This document shows, piece after piece, positions 1 through 8,948 of a stretch of 63,513 bases of DNA. Position 1 is the stretch's first letter, and every line of letters begins with the position of its first letter. The DNA lies in IMG/VR virus record IMGVR_UViG_3300021964_006691, positions 1-63,513 of that record; one strand, given 5' to 3'. A model generated the notes under the pieces. That model was given only the letters and a program-made list of their open reading frames with translations, searched no databases and was not told the origin of the DNA. A program made the translations under genes and the position numbers. This DNA is from a virus.

Positions 1-1
1 G

Positions 2-2611
2 GGATATTTAGATAGTAATTTGGATCATTTTAATGACAAAGTAAACCAATCCAAAGTTTATGTTATACCTTCCAGTCACTGGAGTGATGCCGTAGATGCC
101 ACAAACGGTTTAGAACTTATAGATACATTTGAAAAAAATAAAAACTATTATCACACCTGGCGTAAAAAGGGTTATAAAAATATAGTAAATAGGTTCACTA
201 GGATATATGGTTATAGTTTGGAAAATTTACTTGACCCAGATAAGTTCATTCAAGGCGATGGTGATGTATATCAAAAATTACAAGGACTTGGTATTGAAAT
301 CACTCACAAAGGCGACAGCAGAAAAGGAGCACCTGGACAAGAAGATTTATTCCCAGATGAAGAAACACAAAATCCCAAAAGCGGAGAGCCATTAAACAGA
401 AGTAGTGGCATAAGTTGGGAAAATATGGATGACGAGGCAGAGCAAAAACGTTTTGATGCATTTGATTGGGACTATTATCCAGCAAAAATGAAAGATGTGG
501 TTGCAAAAGAAATGGCCAATAAAGAAAGTAGTGCAGGTAGTTTTAAAGTAGCATTAGATAATATTCTTAAAAAAGTACTTGACGGTGATGTAGGTATAGA
601 CAAAGACGATTTAGGTAAACCCATAGACAAGTTAGCCATAGCGGGTGGCCATGAGCCAGACAGTGGTGGCTCCTCAAATGGCATAGCAAATGAAACAAAC
701 TGGGGCAACTTGGCAGACTACTTAGGTATAGAACGTGGCGTAAATGACCAGGGTGTAGAGTTATTGAGAGTTGTAGTTAATCGAATTGACGGTAACCACA
801 ACTGGAAACCAAAAGAAACCGACGAGAATGGCAACAATGTAATTGGATTGCCTAGATGGGCCGCCGCAGTAAGAGAAGCAGAAAAATATATCAGAGACAA
901 CTACAATGTTAGTGGTGGCAACTATTTTAGAAAAGATGCAGACGGTAATGATGGCGATGATGTAAGTGGTGTATATAGTACACCTGACCAACAAGTGAAC
1001 ACAGATTACGATAAAGCCAGATCAGATTGGCCAGGCTTTGATAGAATGATGCAAAATGGTATGCACAATTACTTAGCACGTGGCGAAGTAAATCACTTAG
1101 TAGGATTTTTAAACAATCCAGATAATGATAATGTTTTCAAATCAAAGGTTTTACAAACTATCAAAGGCACAATATACCCTTTTAATAGTTTCCAAGATGC
1201 ACTAGCGGCCACACGTAGAAGTAATGAAAGTGTGTTTACCAAGTTTGATAAATTACCGTTAGAAGAACAGTTGCGTATAGTATCAAAATCCACAGTACTG
1301 GAAAAATTAAGTAAAAAAAGTGAAGGCCCGGCCAGTGACGCCTTGCCAGACAATAGTATACCTCACTTACTTAACAAATTATTATCACAGCCAATGCCGG
1401 CAGGCGACTTAAAGAAACAAATGGATGCCTATTGGGCCATGCCAGTACCACAAATGCTATCAGATTTCAGAGCTGTTAGAGGCACAGGTGGAGATAAATC
1501 AGATTTAAGGAATGTACTTAAAAGATATATTAACTCTCAGTTAGATCCTAGTATAAGGAAACAAGTAAAGTTAGTTGAAAACAAAGATGACGTGATTGAT
1601 AAAATACGAGACTTACCGGATGAAGACGAGCAGACAAGTAAAATAGTTTCTTATATTGAGCAATTATTAGATGATATGGGTGTTGGAGGCAGACTAGCAA
1701 GTTTAACTGCAAAATTAGATGATATAGATGACGCAGAGGTTAAAAGAGCAAATATAAAACTTGCAAAAATGATTGCTAGTATAGATATGACTCCTTTAGA
1801 AAGAGCACAACTTTTTGCTAGTTGGAAAAAAGATAAAATTATTGATATTAATAAAATGCTGTCTGGTGGCTCATATCATTTCTCAGAAATATTTAAAGGG
1901 TATAGTAAAGAAAATTACATGACAGAATTTGTAGATGATTTATCTGATATAGATTCTTATGGAGTAGGCGCTGGAGAATTTTTACTGTCAGTTTTAAGTA
2001 GAAAAATTAGAGGGATAGGCTCTACAGGAGGTTCAGGAGATTTAATTGTTGATGGCAGAAGTGTTGAAGTAAAAACAAAGACTAAAGAGAATGCTCGTTT
2101 TTATGATGACAATGTAAAGCCAGATCAATCATGGGCTGGTAGAACTGAAGGATTTAAAAAGGATTTTGCAGATATAGAAGAAGTAGCAAATATGCCTAGT
2201 TCAGGAATGAATCAAAGCCAGTTAGTGAGTATGCTCCAGAATCCAAAATTACAACAAGATCCTGCTAGAATGAAAAAGGTGCTTAGATCACTTGCTGGAA
2301 TTATACAAGCAATTATGCCTAATATAAACTCAAAACAGGTTAATTTAATAGTCAAAACAGCACAAAGTAATGATGCTAATGCATTTAAGCAAACTTATGG
2401 AGCATATAATATTTTAAATTATCTTAATGTTAAACGTAATAAAGGTGATTTAGAAGGAATATTATTTATGAACAAGCAGACTAAAATGTTATCATATGTA
2501 AAAGACTTAGATGATATTAAAAATAATTTTGTGTTAGTTGTTAATACAATTTATCCAATTAGTAGTATAATAAGGAATCCGTTCCCACAAATAGGATTGA
2601 AAACAAAATGA
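2..2611 (+). CDS. Large phage protein with PD-(D/E)XK-like motif, 5' end missing
   Basis: The frame is open from base 2, so the true start lies left of the window; a TTG at 20 is only the first possible start inside it. At least 863 residues are present. Counting from base 20, residues about 655-690 hold GAGEFLL, GDLIV and VEVKTKT, with D674, E683 and K685 placed like the E...D...ExK catalytic residues of the PD-(D/E)XK nuclease fold. The rest is hydrophilic, helical and not recognised. It overlaps the next gene by ATGA and heads a run of virion-type genes, so a packaged nuclease or nuclease-fold structural protein is inferred. The fold is inferred from motif only. Confidence 0.7.
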   Translation, partial: GYLDSNLDHFNDKVNQSKVYVIPSSHWSDAVDATNGLELIDTFEKNKNYYHTWRKKGYKNIVNRFTRIYGYSLENLLDPDKFIQGDGDVYQKLQGLGIEITHKGDSRKGAPGQEDLFPDEETQNPKSGEPLNRSSGISWENMDDEAEQKRFDAFDWDYYPAKMKDVVAKEMANKESSAGSFKVALDNILKKVLDGDVGIDKDDLGKPIDKLAIAGGHEPDSGGSSNGIANETNWGNLADYLGIERGVNDQGVELLRVVVNRIDGNHNWKPKETDENGNNVIGLPRWAAAVREAEKYIRDNYNVSGGNYFRKDADGNDGDDVSGVYSTPDQQVNTDYDKARSDWPGFDRMMQNGMHNYLARGEVNHLVGFLNNPDNDNVFKSKVLQTIKGTIYPFNSFQDALAATRRSNESVFTKFDKLPLEEQLRIVSKSTVLEKLSKKSEGPASDALPDNSIPHLLNKLLSQPMPAGDLKKQMDAYWAMPVPQMLSDFRAVRGTGGDKSDLRNVLKRYINSQLDPSIRKQVKLVENKDDVIDKIRDLPDEDEQTSKIVSYIEQLLDDMGVGGRLASLTAKLDDIDDAEVKRANIKLAKMIASIDMTPLERAQLFASWKKDKIIDINKMLSGGSYHFSEIFKGYSKENYMTEFVDDLSDIDSYGVGAGEFLLSVLSRKIRGIGSTGGSGDLIVDGRSVEVKTKTKENARFYDDNVKPDQSWAGRTEGFKKDFADIEEVANMPSSGMNQSQLVSMLQNPKLQQDPARMKKVLRSLAGIIQAIMPNINSKQVNLIVKTAQSNDANAFKQTYGAYNILNYLNVKRNKGDLEGILFMNKQTKMLSYVKDLDDIKNNFVLVVNTIYPISSIIRNPFPQIGLKTK

Positions 2612-3216
2612 AACTAAGAAATATCTTTGAAAACCAACCAAGTCTACCAGGTATACAAAATGCTAAAATACAAATGACTTATCTACCCAAAGATAAATGG
2701 GATTGGACTGATTATGCAAAAGATGTATATAATCAAGGTGGTTTAAATGCATTATTTGATTTTCTTGCTAAAAAGTTTAAGCAATCCGCAGAAGAAATTA
2801 AACAAGATTATGATGGTGACAGAGCACAATTTACTTCAGAAATAGAAGCAGTAGAAGAATACCTTGACATTATGAGTAAAATACCATTAAATGCTGAAGC
2901 CGGAGGCGGTGGTGGCGGTGGTGCCGGAGGCGGTGGTGGCGGTGGTGCCGGAGGCGGTGCTGGAGCCGGAGCAGGTGGCGGTGCAAGTGCTGGTACAGGA
3001 GCAAGTTCAGGTGGTGATGGTGGCGGAACAAGTTCAAGCGGAGACGGAGGGTCTGCAGACAGTGGCGACACTGGTTCCTCTGACTCTGCCCCTACAAGTG
3101 ATGCTCCTGTCAGTAGAGGGTATGCATTTTTAGGTAGTATGGTACCAGGCAAAAAGAAAAAGAAGAAAAAGAAGAAAAAAACAAAAGATTTTGATTTCGG
3201 TAAAGGCGTTTATTAA
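2608..3216 (+). CDS. Gly-rich, poly-Lys putative internal virion protein
   Basis: This 202-residue protein starts MKLRNIFEN, a hydrophobic leader ending in Glu like T4 capsid-targeting peptides. Residues about 10-95 look globular. Residues about 95-165 are a low-complexity Gly/Ala/Ser tract encoded partly by a perfect 24-nt tandem repeat. The tail holds ten consecutive lysines before TKDFDFGKG. A Gly linker with a polybasic tail suggests DNA contact. It overlaps the upstream gene by ATGA and ends 2 nt before the next, so it is cotranscribed. The function is not known; a packaged DNA-binding protein is inference. Confidence 0.65.
   Translation: MKLRNIFENQPSLPGIQNAKIQMTYLPKDKWDWTDYAKDVYNQGGLNALFDFLAKKFKQSAEEIKQDYDGDRAQFTSEIEAVEEYLDIMSKIPLNAEAGGGGGGGAGGGGGGGAGGGAGAGAGGGASAGTGASSGGDGGGTSSSGDGGSADSGDTGSSDSAPTSDAPVSRGYAFLGSMVPGKKKKKKKKKKTKDFDFGKGVY
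2902..2949 (+). repeat. Two perfect 24-nt tandem units coding for a Gly8-like tract
   Basis: Units 2902-2925 and 2926-2949 are identical (each begins GGAGGCGGTGGTGG and ends GGTGCC), followed by a degenerate third unit. They lie in frame in the Gly-rich gene and are a likely site of repeat-length variation. Confidence 0.9.
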
Positions 3217-3218
3217 AG

Positions 3219-5201
3219 ATGAAATTATTTGAATTACAAGACAGACCTGAGCAAGAAAAGAATTTTGACAGAAATGTTATGCCTCAGATCAGAAAAGATA
3301 ATTTACAAAACTCACCTTTTCAATTTAAAAAAGGTAAAATTCGTCTGGATAAACTAAAACCGGTACAAAGCCAACGTGTAGAAGGTATGCATGATAAAGC
3401 AAAGCAGGGCTTTGCTGATGGTAGCATTAGACCCATAGTTATAGATAAAAACAATTATATCGTAAATGGACATCACAGATATGATGTTGCAAGAGGGTTA
3501 GAGCTAAAGAAAGTCAGGGTGTTAAAAGTAGAAGCCTCAGTAGAGGATCTTATTGAGTATTTTACAGACACAGCAAGTCCTGAGCCCACATATGAACAAA
3601 TTATGAAAGCAAAAGTAGATAGTTTAATGGAAACTATTGAAGCATCACAAGACATAAGTGCATTAATGAAAGCCATAGAGGCAGACTTAAAGCAACGTGA
3701 AAAGGACTTAAAACGACTGCCTAAAAAGAGTGTGTACGAAGCACCTATAATTAGACCCCAAGGATCTTATGATCCAGATGCCAACGATGCATATAATACT
3801 GCTACAAATAGACGTCCTCCTAAATATGATTATGATCCTGAAATGGATTACAGACCAGGTAAAAGTTTAGGTAGTATTCCAACTATACAATCTGAAACTG
3901 AAGTAGTACAGATGCCTAATGGAGATTTGTATTTGTTTTATGCTAATACTAAACCTAAATCTACTACACCGGAACAAAAAAGCATATGGCAAAAGTTTGT
4001 TACCACAATACTAAAAAATCCTAAAGCAAACCAAACTGGACCTAACAAAGAAAAAAATGTACTAGGTTTCTTAAAACTAAACCCTTTTGAGGACGGATAC
4101 AGAGTTGCTGGTGTTGGTATGGACCCTGAAATACGAGGACAAGGCAAAGCAATAAAATTGTACTTGGCCTTTAGTGCCTGGAAAGGCGTCCCTATATATT
4201 CAGATTTTTCACAAACGCCTAGTGCTAAAACAATGTGGAGCAGTATAACAGCCCGATATCCCAAAAGAGTCGTTGCTTATGACCAGAAAAGTAAAAAAGA
4301 TATACCTTTAGTCAAAGCAGGAGATATGTATCAAGATCAGCCAGATGATTTTGATAAAATGACTCAGCAGAAAGCCACAAAAGTTTTAGGCGGTACTAAA
4401 CTGTTTAAGTTGTTACCAGAGGGCGAAGTTATACACAAGAACTTTGGACGTGATCAATCAATTGAAAAACAAATAAATCCAGGTGAACCACAAAAAGCCT
4501 ATGATGCCTATGATGGTGATTACCTTCCATTTTATTTCAGCAATGGTTGGAAACTAAACGTAATGGACCCAGAATACTCAAATTATGAACATGAAGTTTG
4601 GGTATTAAAAGATGAAAATGGTAAACAAATAGAAAAAGGCGAAAAACAATCTGATCTTATATCAACATTACAAAACATGACACAAATACCTATACGAGAA
4701 AACTTTCCTGTACCACCAACTAATGATAAGTTATTGCAAAAAATTAGGGACTGGAAAATAAGAGGTCACCATGGTGACGTTGCTCGAGCTCCAGGGATAC
4801 CTGCATTAGGAGTAACTCCTGGAGATAGTGAATTATTTAGTATGTGTGATAATTATTTATTGAACCCAGATAAACCTATGGCAGGTAAAATAGAAGTAAT
4901 ACAAAAACTAGATCTTGCAATGGATATGGATTCATCTACAACTCCTACAGAAAAAGATGTTTATGATTATATAAGAGGTACAGGAGTAGATATGCCATTT
5001 ATACCACCAGACATAGATGAAAACTTTGCTGACGGTAAAGTGAAAGGAAAAAGTCGTCCAGGCAGAGTAAAGAAGTCAGGTGCAAGTTGTAATGGCTCAG
5101 TGACAAGTTTACGCAAAAAAGCAAAAAACAGCAGTGGTGAGAAGTCAAAAATGTATCACTGGTGTGCCAACATGAAGGCTGGCAGAAAAAAATTTAAATA
5201 A
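3219..5201 (+). CDS. ParB-like / GNAT-like multidomain putative internal virion protein
   Basis: This 660-residue protein begins MKLFELQ, a possible capsid-targeting leader. Residues about 40-110 form a ParB/Srx-type domain (IRPIVIDKNNYIVNGHHRYDVA region, with the GHHR motif). Residues about 275-350 resemble a GNAT acetyltransferase: the acetyl-CoA loop reads PEIRGQGKA. The last 50 residues (KSRPGRVKKSGASCNGS, then MYHWCANMK) are a basic two-Cys module seen in marine T4-like phage proteins. ParB-like domains can bind or cut DNA and GNATs modify amines; which substrate applies here cannot be seen. It lies 2 nt after the Gly-rich gene in the same transcript. Confidence 0.7.
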   Translation: MKLFELQDRPEQEKNFDRNVMPQIRKDNLQNSPFQFKKGKIRLDKLKPVQSQRVEGMHDKAKQGFADGSIRPIVIDKNNYIVNGHHRYDVARGLELKKVRVLKVEASVEDLIEYFTDTASPEPTYEQIMKAKVDSLMETIEASQDISALMKAIEADLKQREKDLKRLPKKSVYEAPIIRPQGSYDPDANDAYNTATNRRPPKYDYDPEMDYRPGKSLGSIPTIQSETEVVQMPNGDLYLFYANTKPKSTTPEQKSIWQKFVTTILKNPKANQTGPNKEKNVLGFLKLNPFEDGYRVAGVGMDPEIRGQGKAIKLYLAFSAWKGVPIYSDFSQTPSAKTMWSSITARYPKRVVAYDQKSKKDIPLVKAGDMYQDQPDDFDKMTQQKATKVLGGTKLFKLLPEGEVIHKNFGRDQSIEKQINPGEPQKAYDAYDGDYLPFYFSNGWKLNVMDPEYSNYEHEVWVLKDENGKQIEKGEKQSDLISTLQNMTQIPIRENFPVPPTNDKLLQKIRDWKIRGHHGDVARAPGIPALGVTPGDSELFSMCDNYLLNPDKPMAGKIEVIQKLDLAMDMDSSTTPTEKDVYDYIRGTGVDMPFIPPDIDENFADGKVKGKSRPGRVKKSGASCNGSVTSLRKKAKNSSGEKSKMYHWCANMKAGRKKFK

Positions 5202-5204
5202 ATA
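5197..5204 (+). promoter_or_regulatory. T4-type late promoter AATAAATA, 5 nt before ATG
   Basis: The octamer AATAAATA overlaps the stop codon of the ParB/GNAT gene and ends 5 nt before the ATG at 5210. With T4 geometry (octamer at about -13 to -6) the transcript would start on the ATG. Confidence 0.6.
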
Positions 5205-5209
5205 GTAGT

Positions 5210-6391
5210 ATGTCCAAATACAGTAAAAGATTTTACACTGGTAAATCTATATCTAGTCAAGATAAAAACATTGCATTACCAGAATACTTAAATGAAGTAA
5301 AAGAAAATACCAGTTATGGTGAAAGAAGCCGCAACTCAGATTCCTCTACGAATGAACTGGAACATCCGCCAGACCAATACAAAATAGACTTGCATGATAT
5401 GAGAACAGCTCTTAATTATCATCTACAAGGGTTTACTAAGTATCTTAAACAGAACGAACTATCACCAGATAGCAAATATTCTAAATCTGTAAATTGGTTT
5501 CCTTCTGATACTGAAGATTTATTTTATACAAATATGAAAGACGAAGTCACAAGTGGACTCATGGAAAAGGCAGGTTGGTGTAGTAAAGATAAAAAACCTA
5601 AGGATGATCTTACATACAATGTAAATAAGCATGGATTCAGGTGTATTAATTTTAGAGGAAAAGATCCAAGACCTGGAATTTTAAGTTTAGGGTGTAGTTT
5701 TACATTTGGTATAGGTTTAAAAAATAGTCAAACATTTGCACAAAAAGTTGCTGATAACTTTGGTATGGAAAATTATAATCTTGGTGTCCCAGGACGCGGA
5801 CTAGATGTATTAGCAATATATCTCAGTATGTTTATAGAAAGGGAAATAGACATCAACTTGATAAAGGCTATTGTGGTGTTCCTGCCACCACCAGGAAGAG
5901 AAACGATTTTTAATTATAGTCATGGATGTTTAAAAATGACTGATGCTCATTTAGACGTTTTAGCATCTACTAATTATTATCAAGATAGTTTTTTAGATGA
6001 ACTAGAAGAGATTGATGATGACATATTACAGAAATTTGGTAAATATGATGCAATCGACAACAGAGAGAAAGTTAGAGGAATGTTAGAGGACGGGTTATAT
6101 GGACACCTGCAAAAATTTAGATCTAGTCTATATGAACACAACTATTTTACACAGGAAAATAATTTTAAAAGAGACATACTTAATGTTAACTCAATAAAAT
6201 TGTTTGCTATGACGCATAATATTCCATTAGTAATACAACAAAATAAATCACTTATTTATAAAAGGTATTTAAATACCTTTGCAAATGCTCCAGACTTTGA
6301 CCTTGCAAGAGATATGAGGCACCCTGGGACAATAACGCATCATAACATTGCACAAAGTATCATATCAAAATTAAATATTCATTTAACATAG
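5210..6391 (+). CDS. SGNH/GDSL-family hydrolase-like protein
   Basis: This 393-residue protein carries the SGNH signature. Block I is LGCSFTFG with nucleophile Ser163, block II is YNLGVPGRG, and block V is D368-M-R-H371 near the C-terminus. Members hydrolyse esters such as O-acetyl groups on polysaccharides. The first 130 residues are a separate unrecognised region starting SKYSKRFYTG. It has its own late promoter and no obvious Shine-Dalgarno sequence because the promoter ends 5 nt from the ATG. A virion enzyme deacetylating host surface glycan is plausible but inferred. Confidence 0.75.
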   Translation: MSKYSKRFYTGKSISSQDKNIALPEYLNEVKENTSYGERSRNSDSSTNELEHPPDQYKIDLHDMRTALNYHLQGFTKYLKQNELSPDSKYSKSVNWFPSDTEDLFYTNMKDEVTSGLMEKAGWCSKDKKPKDDLTYNVNKHGFRCINFRGKDPRPGILSLGCSFTFGIGLKNSQTFAQKVADNFGMENYNLGVPGRGLDVLAIYLSMFIEREIDINLIKAIVVFLPPPGRETIFNYSHGCLKMTDAHLDVLASTNYYQDSFLDELEEIDDDILQKFGKYDAIDNREKVRGMLEDGLYGHLQKFRSSLYEHNYFTQENNFKRDILNVNSIKLFAMTHNIPLVIQQNKSLIYKRYLNTFANAPDFDLARDMRHPGTITHHNIAQSIISKLNIHLT

Positions 6392-6398
6392 ATAAATA
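6391..6398 (+). promoter_or_regulatory. Late promoter GATAAATA, 5 nt before ATG
   Basis: GATAAATA directly follows the SGNH gene and ends 5 nt before the ATG at 6404, predicting a leaderless late transcript. Confidence 0.65.
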
Positions 6399-6403
6399 GT
6401 TAT

Positions 6404-6988
6404 ATGCTTATAAGAGATATAATAAATGAGACTACCAGTGCTGGTGGTATAGCCACAGTTGCTCAACCTATGGGTAAAATGATTAAGCGACCTAATCCTA
6501 GTATATATGGGAAGAAGAAAAAAACTACTGAAGATCAGGTACCTTATCTACAAAGACCTAACACAGGATATGCAAAAGCAATAGCAGATTATTTAAGATT
6601 AAATCCTGGTAAAACAGAAGAAGATTTTAAACTGCTTACACCTAAAAAACAAGAGAAGTATCTAGACAAGTATTTAGAAAGCAAAAAACAGAAAATCAGA
6701 GTCGCAGAAAGTAATCCACGCAGAGAAGCCGCAGTAAAAGTATTAGTAGATAAGATTAAGGCTAAAGGTTTAGACCAATTCAGAGAATATCAAGGTAACA
6801 TTGACCGCGATGCAATAGAATCATATATGGCTCGTAACATGCCGGATAGTTATAGAGGTCGTGATACAGGCAAAGCCATAGAAGACGCTATGGCAGAATT
6901 AGAATCATCGTTTGTTGAAGGCAAAAGCCCACACAAAAAAGGCACCAAAAAATACAAAAAACATATGGCGGCAATGCACGCCGGATAG
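6404..6988 (+). CDS. Putative capsid-targeted basic protein
   Basis: This 194-residue Lys-rich protein starts MLIRDIINET, matching the T4 gp21 cleavage pattern (hydrophobic-x-Glu) in INE. It ends with a strongly basic module, SPHKKGTKKYKKHMAAMHAG, that recurs at the C-termini of marine T4-like phage proteins. The middle is helical and unrecognised. It is read from its own late promoter. The role is unknown; packaging into the head and DNA contact are inferred from the leader and the basic tail. Confidence 0.6.
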   Translation: MLIRDIINETTSAGGIATVAQPMGKMIKRPNPSIYGKKKKTTEDQVPYLQRPNTGYAKAIADYLRLNPGKTEEDFKLLTPKKQEKYLDKYLESKKQKIRVAESNPRREAAVKVLVDKIKAKGLDQFREYQGNIDRDAIESYMARNMPDSYRGRDTGKAIEDAMAELESSFVEGKSPHKKGTKKYKKHMAAMHAG

Positions 6989-6989
6989 T

Positions 6990-7214
6990 ATGAGAGCAGT
7001 CAAAGATAAAAACAAATATTTAAACTTAATCAGTAGTACTGAAGCAAGGTTATTCAATAAAGTTGATTTATCAGGCTTCGTAAGTGTAAATACATTAGAC
7101 GAAAGAGAGCAATATATTGCAGAAGAACTTTATAAAAAAGATGTACTGCAAAAAATACAAAAAGGTGAGCAAGTTGGCTACAAAATCTACCCACAAAAGG
7201 AAAAACTACAATAA
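6990..7214 (+). CDS. Small hypothetical protein
   Basis: A 74-residue protein starting MRAVKDKNKYL; the ATG at 6990 follows the upstream stop by one base, whereas longer starts would run through the upstream gene in another frame. It is charged and helical with no motif I recognise. It belongs to the 6404 operon. Confidence 0.55.
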   Translation: MRAVKDKNKYLNLISSTEARLFNKVDLSGFVSVNTLDEREQYIAEELYKKDVLQKIQKGEQVGYKIYPQKEKLQ

Positions 7215-7587
7215 AAAGTTTTTAGCAAAAAAATTAGATGGTTTAGCAAAGAAAGTTGCTAAACGTGATGTTTTTATTGTTAAAAAAACTGATCCTGGAT
7301 ATAATATAGTAAACTATGTAACTAAAGAAGTTCTAGTTGAAAATGTGCCTTTTCTAAATGTTGCAAAAAGAGCCTGCAAAAGTTTTAATGCTTCGAAAGA
7401 AAAAGTAAACGGATCCTCAATGCAAAAAGATGTAGATATCTATTTTAAGCACTATATGGATATACAATTTTATAAAAATACAGTAAAAACAAGCCAAGAT
7501 AAAAACAGAGTATTTAATGCAGGTGTAAGAATGGCAGATAGTTTAGACTACATAAGAGAAGCAAAACTCAGACTGTCATATTTTTAA
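7165..7587 (+). CDS. Conserved phage protein of unknown function
   Basis: About 140 residues if the GTG at 7165 is the start; an ATG at 7117 in the same frame would give 156 residues but a longer overlap with the upstream gene. The body (NKKFLAKKLDGLAKKVAKRD, later FNAGVRMADSLDYIREA) is basic and helical and resembles small conserved proteins of T4-like marine phages. No catalytic motif is visible. The start is uncertain. Confidence 0.55.
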   Translation: MSKLATKSTHKRKNYNKKFLAKKLDGLAKKVAKRDVFIVKKTDPGYNIVNYVTKEVLVENVPFLNVAKRACKSFNASKEKVNGSSMQKDVDIYFKHYMDIQFYKNTVKTSQDKNRVFNAGVRMADSLDYIREAKLRLSYF

Positions 7588-7607
7588 GACAAAAAATCTA
7601 ATAAAAT

Positions 7608-7615
7608 GATAAATA
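7608..7615 (+). promoter_or_regulatory. Late promoter GATAAATA
   Basis: GATAAATA lies 33 nt before the ATG at 7649, so this is a late promoter with a short leader. Confidence 0.6.
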
Positions 7616-7648
7616 AGGAGTATATAGAATATACTTTAGGAAGAAACT

Positions 7649-8947
7649 ATGTTTATTAGAGATTTTAATCAGCAAGGTCAAACAAAGATCAACAAAATTA
7701 ACGAATTGTTAAGTAAAGAATTCGGTATGTCAATTAAGACATCTTTCCCTAAGAAAGAAAAATTAAATAACATATTAGAAATGTCAAACAAAGCAATTAT
7801 CAAACTGAAAGATTCCAGCAAGAACTTTCAGTTAGAACCAGAATATGCAAAATTTTTAGGCATTAAAGATATAATGCAAACTATGATTGCAGAAGGCATG
7901 TATGCTGAATCACCTGCAAATATCCAAATGAAAGAAAAACTGTGTGCAGAAGTACAACAGTTGATGGATAGCGGATGTACTGAATCAGAAGCAGTCACAA
8001 ATTGTATGGTTAACTTTAAAAAAGGTCCAACAGCTCACAGCGAAGAATGGGCACTTCCTATAGTAATGATGGCGGCAAAACAATATATGCAAGACAGTAA
8101 TTGTGAATCATTAGAAGAGATTGCTGTTGAAGGTCCTAATACAGATTTAAACGAATACCTACTAAGCGAACTAGCAAAAGAAGTAGGTGTTGAACTTACA
8201 GACCCTTCAAGCATAGATGCTATAGAAGAAAAACTTGGATTGTTTGCTGAAGTATCAGGTAAGAGCAGAGACTCAGTTGTTGGCTTCCTAAACGGCTTAG
8301 AAGAAGATGCATTACCACAAGGTATTAAATTCTTTGGTGCTAAAGTAAGTGAACAAAATAAATTTACTGGTGCTAGAAAAGATGCTATTCTACAAGGTAA
8401 AGACGAGTTTGAAGTAGACGGTGAGACATATAAAGTTACAGGCGATACTAAAGACGAAAAGAAAAACGAAAGTATGTTTGATGACATTATAGATGACATG
8501 TTATCAGAAGAAATTGAAGGCACAACTGTAGAAGAAGCAGAAGTTGTTATGGCTGTTAGAGCATTAGCAGACGACATTCAGGACCATGTTGAAAGACTAG
8601 GCAGAATGGTAAACGAAGATATTCCTGCTATTGCAGATCAAATGATACACGAATTTGGTGCAGATAAATCAGCACAATTTAAAGCATCAGCAGAAGAGAC
8701 TTTAAGCTCAGCATTAGAGAGTGCCAAACAGGCAAAAGAAGGTGTTAACCAACTAGTTGGTGGCATTACAGGCGAAGATATGGGACTGGCTGGAGATGAT
8801 ACTGGAAGTATAGATGACATGCCATTGGGCGGAGATAGTCCTATCGATGATATGGAAGAATTACCAGAACCTGAAATGGATGTAAACGAACCAGCGGCGG
8901 CAGGACCAGAAGAAGAGCCTCTAGGCAGAGCACCTATAGAGGTGTAA
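7649..8947 (+). CDS. Putative virion structural protein
   Basis: This 432-residue, acidic, mostly helical protein starts MFIRDFNQQGQ. Residues about 15-150 resemble conserved structural proteins of cyano/pelagi-myoviruses. The last 70 residues are a Gly/Asp/Glu/Pro-rich acidic tail. It has its own late promoter and is followed after 1 nt by another virion-type gene. No enzyme motif is visible. The structural assignment rests on resemblance, promoter class and neighbours. Confidence 0.55.
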   Translation: MFIRDFNQQGQTKINKINELLSKEFGMSIKTSFPKKEKLNNILEMSNKAIIKLKDSSKNFQLEPEYAKFLGIKDIMQTMIAEGMYAESPANIQMKEKLCAEVQQLMDSGCTESEAVTNCMVNFKKGPTAHSEEWALPIVMMAAKQYMQDSNCESLEEIAVEGPNTDLNEYLLSELAKEVGVELTDPSSIDAIEEKLGLFAEVSGKSRDSVVGFLNGLEEDALPQGIKFFGAKVSEQNKFTGARKDAILQGKDEFEVDGETYKVTGDTKDEKKNESMFDDIIDDMLSEEIEGTTVEEAEVVMAVRALADDIQDHVERLGRMVNEDIPAIADQMIHEFGADKSAQFKASAEETLSSALESAKQAKEGVNQLVGGITGEDMGLAGDDTGSIDDMPLGGDSPIDDMEELPEPEMDVNEPAAAGPEEEPLGRAPIEV

Positions 8948-8948
8948 A

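Noticed and set aside
2891-3133. 80-aa plus-strand frame rich in Val/Pro/Glu
   Set aside because: It is a frame shadow of the GC-rich Gly repeat in the 2608 gene.
3172-3183. A AAA AAC-like slippery run at the poly-Lys tract
   Set aside because: The codon phase is AAG AAA AAA ACA, so the heptamer is not in the X XXY YYZ register, and no downstream frame extends the protein.
8035-8577. 180-aa minus-strand frame
   Set aside because: Antisense shadow of the 7649 structural gene with Ser-rich composition and no supporting signals.
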